A DNA stretch of 64,000 bases from JAVBLG01 sp031553655 (GTDB taxonomy: Bacteria > Desulfobacterota > Desulfovibrionia > Desulfovibrionales > Desulfovibrionaceae), in contig JAVBLG010000032.1 in the NCBI GenBank assembly GCA_031553655.1, positions 1-64,000 on the forward strand, given 5' to 3'. Numbering within the stretch: the stretch's first letter is position 1; each line of letters starts with the position of its first letter. This document shows, piece by piece, positions 32,069 to 40,367 of this stretch. The translations under genes were made by a program, and so were the position numbers. Below the pieces are notes generated by a model. The model was given only the letters and a program-made list of their open reading frames with translations, made no database searches and had not been told where the DNA came from.

Positions 32069-33190
32069 ATGGCTCCTGACTTACAGATATTGCGCCAGGA
32101 AATAGATCGGATTGACGACGAGCTTTTGCGGCTTTTAAACCGCCGCGCCGCCATTAGTATTGATGTTGGCAAAAGCAAGGCCGCAAACACCCAGATTTTC
32201 AATCCAAGGCGCGAAGAAAACATTTTGAACGAGCTGCGCGAGAAAAATTCCGGCCCCCTGCCCGATGCCCACATGGCGGCCATCTGGCGAGAAATATTCT
32301 CTTCTTCGCGCACCCTGCAAAGAAGGCAGCGCGCCGCCTATCTTGGCCCCGAAGGTACTTTTTCCCACGCTGCCGGACTGGCCTGCCTGGGGCATTCGGT
32401 GGACATGATGCCTTGCCCCGATTTACGCGACGTTTTCATGAGCGTGCACAACCGTGACTGCGATCTGGGCGTCATTCCCCTGGAAAATTCCCTGCACGGC
32501 ACTGTGGTGCAAAGCGTGGATCTTTTTATGGAAACCGAGGTGCGTATTCTGGCTGAGACATACCTGCGCATCTCTCACAGCCTGCTCAGCCTTGAAACGT
32601 CCCGGGAAAACGTATGCAAGGTATATTCACACCCCCAGGCTCTGGCCCAATGTGAAATGTGGTTGCGCGCCAAAATGCCCGGGGCGGAACTGGTTGCTGT
32701 GGAATCAACGGCCAAATCCGCGCTGCTGGCGGCGAACGAGCGCGGCGCGGCGGCCATTGCCAGCGCCGAACTGGCCGATGACAACAATTTGCATGTGCTG
32801 GCCGCCAATATTGCCGATACCCCCGACAATTATACCCGCTTTCTGGTCATAGGCCCGCATAATGAAAGCGAAGCAATCGCCAATAATGCTTTGCCTGTGG
32901 ACAAAACATCAATTTTGTTTACAGTATCCGACAAACCCGGCGCTCTGGCAAAAATACTCAATCTTCTGGCCAGAGAAAATATCAACATAAGCAAACTTGA
33001 ATCGCGACCGCAAAAAGGGCACAAATGGCGGTACATTTTCTTTGCCGACATCGATTGTGAGCTTGACACACCGGCCCATAGGCACATAATCCATGACCTT
33101 AAAGAATTGTGCGACAGTTTGCGTATTTTAGGATCGTATGTAAGGGCGCGTCAGCCCTTGACGCCCGCGCCTGGAATATTCTACGAATGA
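32069..33190 (+). CDS. pheA: Bifunctional chorismate mutase / prephenate dehydratase
   Basis: PheA turns chorismate into prephenate and then phenylpyruvate, the precursor of phenylalanine. The 373-residue protein has three parts: an AroQ chorismate mutase at residues 1-85 (LRQEIDRIDDELLRLLNRRA, with the catalytic Arg and Lys positions), prephenate dehydratase at about 88-265 (AAYLGPEGTFSHAA, VIPLENSLHGTV, TRFLVIG near the end of the domain), and a C-terminal ACT domain at about 285-360 (FTVSDKPGALAKILNLLA, ESRP) that binds Phe for feedback control. All key motifs are intact. It begins six bases after dehydroquinate synthase II. Feedback by Phe and attenuation via the leader would act together. 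Confidence 0.96.
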   Translation: MAPDLQILRQEIDRIDDELLRLLNRRAAISIDVGKSKAANTQIFNPRREENILNELREKNSGPLPDAHMAAIWREIFSSSRTLQRRQRAAYLGPEGTFSHAAGLACLGHSVDMMPCPDLRDVFMSVHNRDCDLGVIPLENSLHGTVVQSVDLFMETEVRILAETYLRISHSLLSLETSRENVCKVYSHPQALAQCEMWLRAKMPGAELVAVESTAKSALLAANERGAAAIASAELADDNNLHVLAANIADTPDNYTRFLVIGPHNESEAIANNALPVDKTSILFTVSDKPGALAKILNLLARENINISKLESRPQKGHKWRYIFFADIDCELDTPAHRHIIHDLKELCDSLRILGSYVRARQPLTPAPGIFYE

Positions 33191-33274
33191 AATGAGTAAA
33201 TACTCTTTTAAAAAAGAGCTTCGAATTATGGATAATTTCAAAAGCAAAATGTTATAAAAGGGAAAAAAGCAGAA

Positions 33275-34591
33275 ATGATTACTGTATTCGCTCCGTCGTC
33301 CAAATCTCTTTCGCATCGGGCCGTCATTGCCGCTTCTCTGGCCTCTGGGGAATCGTTGTTGGAAAACGTGCTGCAAAGTAAGGATCTGGAGCGCACTATT
33401 GCAATCTTGTCGGCGTCCGGGGCCGAAATAAGTGAAAAAAAACCCGGAATTCTAAAAATAAAAGGTGTGGGCGGCAAATTGGCCGGAGGAAATCCCAATG
33501 CTCCGCTGCCCTGCGATGTGCATGAATCGGGCACAACCTGCCGCCTGCTCACTGCTGTGCTGGCTTCGGGCAAGGGGGTTTTCAGAATCTACGGGGCGCA
33601 GCGCATGCACGAGCGTCCCATTGGCGAATTGGTGGAAGCCCTGCGCGTCGCCGGAGCCAACATTACCTACGAGGGCCGCGACGGTTGCCCTCCGCTGCTG
33701 CTGGAAACTGAAGGTCTGGCCGGAGGCCGGGTGGAGATTACCCTTGACGAGTCCAGCCAGTATCTTTCCGGCCTGCTTCTGGCAGCGCCCCTGGCCGAAA
33801 GCGGGTTAGTCATCAATATTGTTGGAAAAAGTTCCGTGTCCTGGCCCTATGTAGGCCTGACTCTGAAAATTCTCGACGATTTCGGTGTGGACTTCGGCGT
33901 GCAGGAAAAAGAAAACGGCGCATGGACCAGCCGCGACTGGCGCGGCATAAAAGAGGCCGTGCCCGACAATATGCGCTTTATTGTGGCCCCCGGCGCTTAC
34001 CGCGCCCGTAAGCTGGCCGTTGAAGGCGACTGGTCCAATGCCTCATATTTTCTCGCGGCCGGAACAGTTGGAACTAATCCCGTACGCGTAAAAAATCTTG
34101 TTGCCGATTCCCTTCAGGGCGATCGGGCCATCATGGATATTTTAAACAGCATGGGCGCCAAAATAAAAGTGGAAGACAATACCATCACCGCCTATCCCGC
34201 CAAATTGCGGGGAGTGGAGGTAAATATGGCCCATTGCCCGGATCTGGCGCCTACAGTGGCAATAGTGGCCGCCTTTGCCGAAGGCGAAACCAGGATAGGC
34301 GGCGTAGCCCACCTGCGCCTGAAGGAAAGCAACCGCATCACCGCGCCCATCAAAGAAATGCGCAAGGCCGGCATAGCCGCCCACGAAACCGATGACGGCA
34401 TGGTCATTTACGGCGGTATGGGTAAACCGGAACCCGGGACCATATTTTCCAGCCATCAGGATCACCGCATGGCCATGTCCCTGGCGCTGTTAGGTCTTAA
34501 CGGAATTGCCGTGAACCTGGATGATGCCGGTGTTGTCGGCAAATCTTTTCCTGATTTCTGGGAAGTATGGCGCAAAGTGGTAAAGCCGTGA
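33275..34591 (+). CDS. aroA: 3-phosphoshikimate 1-carboxyvinyltransferase (EPSP synthase)
   Basis: AroA condenses shikimate 3-phosphate with PEP. The 438-residue protein has the two-domain inside-out barrel with APSSKSLSHRA at residues 7-17 (S3P and PEP Lys), ERPIGELVEALR near 115, DESSQYLSGLLLA near 158 and KESNRITA plus SSHQDHRMAMS at the C-terminal side. The normally invariant glycine-rich strand NAGTAMRPLT reads ESGTTCRLLT here (residues about 85-94): the Pro after the Arg is Leu. This is a divergent active-site helix, the region in which substitutions alter sensitivity to glyphosate in other bacteria; that effect cannot be judged here. Preceded by 84 bases and overlapping tyrA. Confidence 0.94.
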   Translation: MITVFAPSSKSLSHRAVIAASLASGESLLENVLQSKDLERTIAILSASGAEISEKKPGILKIKGVGGKLAGGNPNAPLPCDVHESGTTCRLLTAVLASGKGVFRIYGAQRMHERPIGELVEALRVAGANITYEGRDGCPPLLLETEGLAGGRVEITLDESSQYLSGLLLAAPLAESGLVINIVGKSSVSWPYVGLTLKILDDFGVDFGVQEKENGAWTSRDWRGIKEAVPDNMRFIVAPGAYRARKLAVEGDWSNASYFLAAGTVGTNPVRVKNLVADSLQGDRAIMDILNSMGAKIKVEDNTITAYPAKLRGVEVNMAHCPDLAPTVAIVAAFAEGETRIGGVAHLRLKESNRITAPIKEMRKAGIAAHETDDGMVIYGGMGKPEPGTIFSSHQDHRMAMSLALLGLNGIAVNLDDAGVVGKSFPDFWEVWRKVVKP

Positions 34592-35340
34592 AGAGCCTGA
34601 ATGTAGCCGTCATCGGCCACGAAGGACGCATGGGAGCCATGTTTGCCGAAAGGCTGGCCGAATGCGGGCATCGAGTGCGCGGTCTGGATCGCCCCCTTAG
34701 CGCGGAAAAAGCCGCTGAAGCCCTGGGCAACGTCGATTTGGCTCTTTTGTGCGTTCCGGCTGCGGCTTTTGCCGAGGTGTTGAAAATAATAACACCTTAT
34801 CTGCCGTCAGACGCTTTGCTCATGGATATTGCCTCGGTGAAGTCCCTGCCCATGGCCGACATGCGTGCCGCCTGGAAAGGCCGTATGGTGGGCAGCCACC
34901 CCCTTTTCGGCCCTAATCCGCCGCCCGATCCACGCGTGGCCCTTATGCGCGAGTGCGACACTTGCCCGGCATGCTTCGAACTTGCCCGAGAGCTGTTCGA
35001 AGACATGGGATATGTAGTTTTTGAAACTACGGCCAAAAAACACGACCAGGCTATGGCCGCCGTGCAGGGCCTGAACTTTATTTCCAACTTGGCCTATCTG
35101 GCCGCTCTGGCCCATCAGGACGAACTGCTGCCCTTTCTCACCCCATCCTTTCGGCGGCGTCTGGAATCGGCGCGTAAAATGCTCACCGAAGACGGCGAGC
35201 TGTTCTCGGGTCTGTTCGAAGCCAACCCCTATGCTCAGGACGCCGTAAAGCACTTCCGCTCCTACCTCCATGTGGCCGCCGGAGGCGATGTGGATTTGTT
35301 GCTGGAAAAGACTAAATGGTGGTGGGGGAAGGGGGAGTAG
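34567..35340 (+). CDS. tyrA: Prephenate dehydrogenase
   Basis: TyrA oxidatively decarboxylates prephenate to 4-hydroxyphenylpyruvate on the way to tyrosine. The 257-residue protein has an N-terminal NAD-binding Rossmann fold (LNVAVIGHEGRMGAMFAERL, residues about 11-30), MDIASVKSLPMADM near 80, GSHPLFGPNPPPDP near 103 carrying the conserved catalytic His, and a helical C-terminal domain (KHDQAMAAVQGLNFI) typical of the TyrA family. No chorismate mutase is fused. The ATG at 34567 overlaps aroA by 25 bases and has GGAAG very close upstream; a GTG at 34588 overlapping the aroA stop as GTGA is an equally good start. It closes the aromatic enzyme series of this operon. Confidence 0.9.
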   Translation: MAQSGKAVKSLNVAVIGHEGRMGAMFAERLAECGHRVRGLDRPLSAEKAAEALGNVDLALLCVPAAAFAEVLKIITPYLPSDALLMDIASVKSLPMADMRAAWKGRMVGSHPLFGPNPPPDPRVALMRECDTCPACFELARELFEDMGYVVFETTAKKHDQAMAAVQGLNFISNLAYLAALAHQDELLPFLTPSFRRRLESARKMLTEDGELFSGLFEANPYAQDAVKHFRSYLHVAAGGDVDLLLEKTKWWWGKGE

Positions 35341-35472
35341 GTTATTTTCTCTTGATAAAGCCCTGCTACGGGCGTACCAAAGACGTCGTACAACGTATAC
35401 GCCGACTCTCCGACGCGTGCGGCCGCGCTCCGTACGGCCGCGAAAATCTTTGTCCGCAAGCAGGATCTTCCC

Positions 35473-36753
35473 ATGTCTACTTTCCATACCATACTGCCGT
35501 ATTTAAAGCTTCTTTTTGTTTTCGCCACCATGCTCACGGCCATACGCTTCAAATTGGGCCTGGGCTGGTCCATGCTGGGCGGCAGTTTTTTGCTGGCCCT
35601 GTGTTTTGGCGTTGACCCGCTGCAATGGTTTCAGGCCGGAATAAGCATTTTCAGCGACTCCACCATTCTCACCGTGTGGATTATTCTGGCGCTTATTTTG
35701 TGCATGTCTTCAATTATGGAAAAAAACGGGCAGGCTGAACGCTTCATGGGCGCGCTGTCGCACCGCATCACCAGCCCGTCCGCGCGCCTGGTGTTTTTTC
35801 CCATTCTGATCGGCCTTTTGCCCATGCCCGGCGGCGCGGTTTTTTCCGCTCCGCTGATCAATGCCGTGGCCCGCGATTTTGATCTGCCTGAAGTGGATAA
35901 ATCGCTTATCAACTACTGGTTCAGGCACACGGCGGAAATGTCCTGGCCGCTCTTTCCCGGCATTATCCTGGCCGCGGGCATAGCCGGGGTGCCCACCATC
36001 CGCCTGGTACTGGTAACCGGACCTCTGGTTCTGGTATTCTATGTGGCCGGCTGGTGGTTTTTCATGCGCAAGCTTAAGTTTCCTCCCGGCCCCGGAGTGG
36101 TCAGTTCAAAAGAGGAAGGAAGCTGGAGTAATATTCTCTATCAGGGCCTGCCGATCATTGTAGCCATTGGCGGGGCTTTGATTTTTGAGGCGCTCATTGC
36201 CTTTACCTTGCCATCCGTCCCCATGGATTATGGGGTAGTACCGGCATTGTGTCTGGCTATAGCCGTGAGCCTTAAGCAAAACGGCAAGACGTTCAAGGAT
36301 TTTGTCGATGCGCTGCGCGGTCCGCAAGTGGCCCCGATAATATTTATGGTGGGGGCCATAGGCGTGTTCAAAAACGTGCTGGGAGCGGGCGGCATTGTGC
36401 AAAGCCTGCAAATTTCCGGCGACGGTCTGCTGGCTCTTTCTTTGGCGGCCGTTTTTCTGCCCATGTTGGTGGGGGCTCTCACCGGAATTTTGATGGCCTG
36501 TGTGGGGGCTACCTTCCCGTTGCTGGTTGCGGTGCTGGCCTCCATGGGCATTACCGGAGAGCAAATTATGCCCTGGATCGCCCTTGCTACCTTTTCGGCC
36601 TTTTCCGGCACCATGGGGTCGCCCCTGCACATCTGCTTTGTGCTGTCCTGCGAATATTTCAAGGTAACCATGCCCGAATCATGGCGCAGACTGCCAGGCC
36701 CGGTGGCCTTTTTCTGGCTGGGAGGCTTTTTGTATTTTATGATGATAAAGTAA
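35473..36753 (+). CDS. DUF401 family membrane protein
   Basis: A polytopic inner-membrane protein of 426 residues with about eleven predicted helices, resembling the DUF401 family, which has the look of ion-transporter-superfamily carriers (compare FPILIGLLPMPGGAVFSAPLI and FLPMLVGALTGILMACVGAT, two re-entrant-like repeats). The internal repeat of the Pro/Gly-rich hairpin in each half suggests two inverted structural repeats, as in organic-acid carriers. Substrate unknown. It follows tyrA by 132 bases with only a GC-rich hairpin without T-run between (near 35420-35440), so it may belong to the aromatic operon. AGGA lies 8 bases before the ATG at 35473. Confidence 0.8.
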   Translation: MSTFHTILPYLKLLFVFATMLTAIRFKLGLGWSMLGGSFLLALCFGVDPLQWFQAGISIFSDSTILTVWIILALILCMSSIMEKNGQAERFMGALSHRITSPSARLVFFPILIGLLPMPGGAVFSAPLINAVARDFDLPEVDKSLINYWFRHTAEMSWPLFPGIILAAGIAGVPTIRLVLVTGPLVLVFYVAGWWFFMRKLKFPPGPGVVSSKEEGSWSNILYQGLPIIVAIGGALIFEALIAFTLPSVPMDYGVVPALCLAIAVSLKQNGKTFKDFVDALRGPQVAPIIFMVGAIGVFKNVLGAGGIVQSLQISGDGLLALSLAAVFLPMLVGALTGILMACVGATFPLLVAVLASMGITGEQIMPWIALATFSAFSGTMGSPLHICFVLSCEYFKVTMPESWRRLPGPVAFFWLGGFLYFMMIK

Positions 36754-36898
36754 TCATAACACCGCGCATTTGGAGACAGCCCCTGGCCTTCATTTTGTCT
36801 GAAATCGCCCTTGCCATCGGGGGCAACGCAATATATATTAAAAAGATAAAACTATTGTCGGCGGCATGTTGCCACGGCATTAAGCACGGAGGAAAAAA

Positions 36899-37597
36899 AT
36901 GAACGACACCAGAACCATCGCGAGATCAGAAGTCAGCGTGGTTTCCTATTTTATGCAGCAGGTGTACCTGTGGATGGCCATCGGGCTTGGCCTTACAGCC
37001 TTCGTGGCCTGGGCTGTGGCTGGATCTCCGGCCGCGCTCTCCTTTATTTTCGGCAACACATTTGTGCTTATCGGCCTGATTGTGGCGGAATTCGCCCTGG
37101 TCATTGCCATTTCCGCCGCCGTGCACAAGCTTTCGGCCGCCACAGCCACCGGGCTTTTCATGCTTTATTCCGCTCTTAACGGGGCAACCCTTTCGAGCGT
37201 TCTGATCGTGTATACGGCTTCTTCCGTTGCCAACGCCTTTCTGGCTACGGCCGGTACCTTTGTGGCCATGAGCGTTTACGGCACCGTGACCAAGCGCGAC
37301 CTCACAAGCTGGGGCAGTTTTCTTTTCATGGGGCTTATCGGCATAGTCATTGCCTCGCTGGTCAACATCTTCCTCAAGAGCACCATGATGGAATTTGTGA
37401 TCAGCTGCATCGGCGTTCTGGTGTTTGTGGGCCTTACCGCTTACGACACCCAGAAGATTCGTCAGTTCGCCCTCGGCGCGCCCCTGGACGACTCCACAGC
37501 CGTGCGGCGCGGAGTGATTTTGAGCGCCCTGTCTCTCTACCTCGACTTCATCAACCTCTTCCTGATGATTCTCCGCCTTTTCGGCAGCAGGGATTAA
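36899..37597 (+). CDS. Bax inhibitor-1 / YccA family membrane protein
   Basis: A 232-residue protein with seven hydrophobic helices in the BI-1 pattern. The C-terminal part has the family signature FVGLTAYDTQKIRQFA, with the paired Asp that senses pH in the structurally studied bacterial homologue (another Asp lies in the following SLYLDFINLFLMILRLFG). Family members are pH-dependent calcium-leak channels or protease-interacting proteins in the inner membrane. GGAGG precedes the ATG with seven bases spacing. It is a separate unit, followed by a strong terminator at 37608-37662. The upstream 145 bases (36754-36898) hold only AT-rich sequence that may carry a promoter. Confidence 0.9.
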   Translation: MNDTRTIARSEVSVVSYFMQQVYLWMAIGLGLTAFVAWAVAGSPAALSFIFGNTFVLIGLIVAEFALVIAISAAVHKLSAATATGLFMLYSALNGATLSSVLIVYTASSVANAFLATAGTFVAMSVYGTVTKRDLTSWGSFLFMGLIGIVIASLVNIFLKSTMMEFVISCIGVLVFVGLTAYDTQKIRQFALGAPLDDSTAVRRGVILSALSLYLDFINLFLMILRLFGSRD

Positions 37598-37607
37598 TTT
37601 TCCCGGT

Positions 37608-37662
37608 TACGGCCTCGCGGTGCGAAGTCTTTGCGGCTTTGCGCCGCAGGCCGTATTTTTTT
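37608..37662 (+). terminator. Terminator after the BI-1 gene
   Basis: TACGGCCT (37608-37615) pairs with AGGCCGTA (37648-37655); an inner GC-rich hairpin (GCGGC/GCCGC) fills the loop, and seven T follow at 37656-37662. Confidence 0.85.
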
Positions 37663-37724
37663 ACCATATCCGGCCATATCCGTAAGAACAGCGGCCCGCC
37701 TTTTCCCACATCCTGGTATAAGCA

Positions 37725-37768
37725 ATGTTTCAATCCACAGTCGGCTCCATCCGCCGACTGACTCCGTC
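37725..37768 (-). repeat. 44-bp dispersed hairpin repeat, copy 3
   Basis: This copy has arms AGTCGGC / GCCGACT that differ from copy 1 (AGTCAGC / GCTGACT) by a compensating base change, with the same GTTTCAATCCAC end. It lies 16 bases upstream of the rnr start codon, but with the opposite orientation relative to the gene from copies 1 and 2. Confidence 0.7.
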
Positions 37769-37784
37769 CATAAAGGAAGTTTTG

Positions 37785-40367
37785 ATGAACAAGAAAAAAA
37801 CTTTCGTTCCCGAGTCCGGAGAAATCCTTGACTTATTGGTAAAGGCCAACCGCCCGCTGAATCTTGACGATGTGCTGCGTCATTCCGGAGTACAACGCCG
37901 GGCCAAAAAGGAGGTGCAGGAAATTCTGTTCTCTCTGGCCGACAAAGGCGACATACTGCGCTTGCGCGGCGGCGCTTTCATTCCCAAATCCATGGCCAAA
38001 ACCGTTACCGGACGCTATTTTGTGCAGCGCTCCGGGGCCGCTTTTGTTACGCCTGATTCCTCCAAAAATCCGCTGGGCGATATTTATATTCATCCGGGTA
38101 TGGGCGGTGATGCCTGGCACGGTGACCTTGTGCGGGTGGCCGTTCTGCCCGGACGGCGCGGTAAAAATTCCGAAGGGCGCGTTGTTGAAGTGTTGGAACG
38201 CCAGGTTACACAGCTGGCGGCCCATGTTACGGCAATACACGGCAAGGAATTGATTTGCGCCCCTGCCGACCCTCGCTACGATTTTACTCTGCGTGCCGAC
38301 GCGGAAGAGGCGGAGCGGGAAGCAGGCGTATCCGGCCGTTTGCGCCGGGGCGATCTTGTAATTGTGAAGCCGCTGGCCCCTCTTGGCGAAAATTTCTGGC
38401 AAGGGATGATTGTGGCCGGGGTAGGCTCGGAAAACACCGTGGCTGCCCAGGAAATGCTGGTTAAAATCGCCCATCAGGCCCCGACCGAATTTCCACCCGG
38501 AGCGCTGGCCGAGGCTGACGCGCTGCCCGAGAATCCCCGCCCGGAAGATTGGGAAGGGCGGGAGGATTTGCGCTCCATCCCCTTTGTGACCATTGACGGG
38601 GCCGATGCCCGCGACTTTGACGACGCCGTCTTTGTGCGTAAAGAACAGGGCGGTTTTTTGCTTTATGTGGCCATAGCCGACGTCAGCCACTATGTGCCCG
38701 CGCGTTCCGCCCTGGATAAAGAGGCTTATCTGCGTGGTAATTCCTGGTATTTTCCCAGCTCAGTGGAACCCATGTTGCCCGAGGCTCTTTCCAACGGCCT
38801 TTGCAGCTTGAAGCCCCATGTTCCCCGGCTGGCCGTGGTGGTGGAAATACATTTTGATCAAAATGGCCGCACCCTGAGCAGCCGTTTTTTTCCAACGGTC
38901 ATATCTTCGGCCGCTCGGCTTACTTACGAACAGGTAGGCGCTTTTTTAAAGAAAGATGAAACCTTCGGCGTATCCTCATCCGGAGGGACGGAATCCGGAC
39001 CGGAATCGGCGCCGCAGACATGGGCGGAGAAATCAGCATCCAGTGGCGATCCGGACGAGCTTCCCCCGGAAATAATGGAAATGCTGCGTGTTGCCGCGCG
39101 ATTGTCCGCGCTTTTGAGCGTGAAACGCCGCCGCAAGGGCACTCTGGATTTTGACCTGCCCGAAGCCGAATACGAAATTGATGAACGCGGCGGGCTTGTC
39201 GCCATCAAAACGCGTGAGCGCAACCAGTCCCATCTGCTCATAGAAAATTTTATGATCGCCGCCAATGAAGCCGTGGCTGTTTTTTTGTCCGGGCGCGGGG
39301 TTCCATTTTTGTTCCGTATTCACCCGGAGCCGGACCCGGATCGTATTGAAGACTTTTTTAAAGCCTTGGCCCGTACCGGCCTGTCCGTGCCGGAACAGGT
39401 CGGCGGGATGAAGGACGAGGGGGTAACGGACAGCGAAACCGGCAACTCGGCAGACGGAAAAACCCCAGACCATCGGATGAAGGGCGGCGGCAAGCAACCG
39501 TCAGCATCGGACTTGCCCATAGTTTTGCGGGCCTTCAAAGGCACGGATCAGGAATTTCTGGTAGGACGCATGGCTTTGCGTTCCATGCCCAAGGCTTTGT
39601 ATCATCCTTTCAATTCCGGGCACTTTGGTCTGGCTTTGCGTGATTACTGCCATTTCACCTCTCCCATCCGGCGTTATGCCGATCTTGTTGTTCATCGCGC
39701 GCTTAAATACGCTTTGGGTTTTGACAGCGTCGCTCCGCCTACGGCCAAGCGGCTGCTGGAAATCGCCGAGCGGATCAACCATTGCGAACTGTCCGCCGCC
39801 GAAGCCGAGCGCGAAATGCTGCGGCGCATGGGCGTTCTGGCGCTTCATAGCCGCGTGGGCGAAAGTTTTTCCGGAACAGTCAGCGGGGTAAACGACTTTG
39901 GCATTTTTGTGCTGCTTGACGAAATGCCCGTGGAGGGCATGGTTCATGTGGAAAACCTTGGCGACGATTTTTATGAATATGATCCGGAAGCCCAGGAACT
40001 CATCGGCGTGGGCACAGGGCGGCGTTTCAGCCTGGGGCTGAAAGTGGAAACGAGGCTGGCTGGTGTCAATCGGGGGCGGTTGGAAATCAATCTGGAACTG
40101 ATCGGCGGCGGGATTTTCGGCAGGCGGCAAATCAGGGCGGCGGGAGCTTTCGGCAACGGCGGGCGCAACAGGACCGCGAAACGCGGAAGCAGTGAAACAA
40201 GCCGAAAAACCGGCCGCAGCGGAAGCAAAAGCGCAACGCGCCAGGGCGGACGGGCTTCGGGCGAGCCGACTCATGGAAGCCCCAGGCCCGGGTCGGGGAG
40301 ACCGCGCGTCGGCAAACCCGGTAAAAGCTCGGGCAATCGTTCCAATCGGGGAAGAAAGGGGTCATGA
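37785..40367 (+). CDS. rnr: Ribonuclease R (RNB-family 3'-5' exoribonuclease)
   Basis: RNase R degrades structured RNA from the 3' end in the cytosol and takes part in rRNA and tmRNA quality control. The 860-residue protein has an N-terminal winged-helix region (about 5-75), a cold-shock domain (about 80-150), the catalytic RNB domain (about 255-640) with TIDGADARDFDDAVFV near residue 264 carrying the metal-binding Asp cluster, and an S1 domain at about 690-775 (FSGTVSGVNDFGIFVLL). The tail of about 85 residues is Arg/Gly/Ser/Lys-rich and basic. Two low-complexity inserts interrupt the RNB domain, near residues 392-430 and 543-575. The ATG at 37785 has GGAAG seven bases before it; a frame from 37725 runs through the repeat. 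It overlaps murJ by four bases. Confidence 0.92.
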   Translation: MNKKKTFVPESGEILDLLVKANRPLNLDDVLRHSGVQRRAKKEVQEILFSLADKGDILRLRGGAFIPKSMAKTVTGRYFVQRSGAAFVTPDSSKNPLGDIYIHPGMGGDAWHGDLVRVAVLPGRRGKNSEGRVVEVLERQVTQLAAHVTAIHGKELICAPADPRYDFTLRADAEEAEREAGVSGRLRRGDLVIVKPLAPLGENFWQGMIVAGVGSENTVAAQEMLVKIAHQAPTEFPPGALAEADALPENPRPEDWEGREDLRSIPFVTIDGADARDFDDAVFVRKEQGGFLLYVAIADVSHYVPARSALDKEAYLRGNSWYFPSSVEPMLPEALSNGLCSLKPHVPRLAVVVEIHFDQNGRTLSSRFFPTVISSAARLTYEQVGAFLKKDETFGVSSSGGTESGPESAPQTWAEKSASSGDPDELPPEIMEMLRVAARLSALLSVKRRRKGTLDFDLPEAEYEIDERGGLVAIKTRERNQSHLLIENFMIAANEAVAVFLSGRGVPFLFRIHPEPDPDRIEDFFKALARTGLSVPEQVGGMKDEGVTDSETGNSADGKTPDHRMKGGGKQPSASDLPIVLRAFKGTDQEFLVGRMALRSMPKALYHPFNSGHFGLALRDYCHFTSPIRRYADLVVHRALKYALGFDSVAPPTAKRLLEIAERINHCELSAAEAEREMLRRMGVLALHSRVGESFSGTVSGVNDFGIFVLLDEMPVEGMVHVENLGDDFYEYDPEAQELIGVGTGRRFSLGLKVETRLAGVNRGRLEINLELIGGGIFGRRQIRAAGAFGNGGRNRTAKRGSSETSRKTGRSGSKSATRQGGRASGEPTHGSPRPGSGRPRVGKPGKSSGNRSNRGRKGS

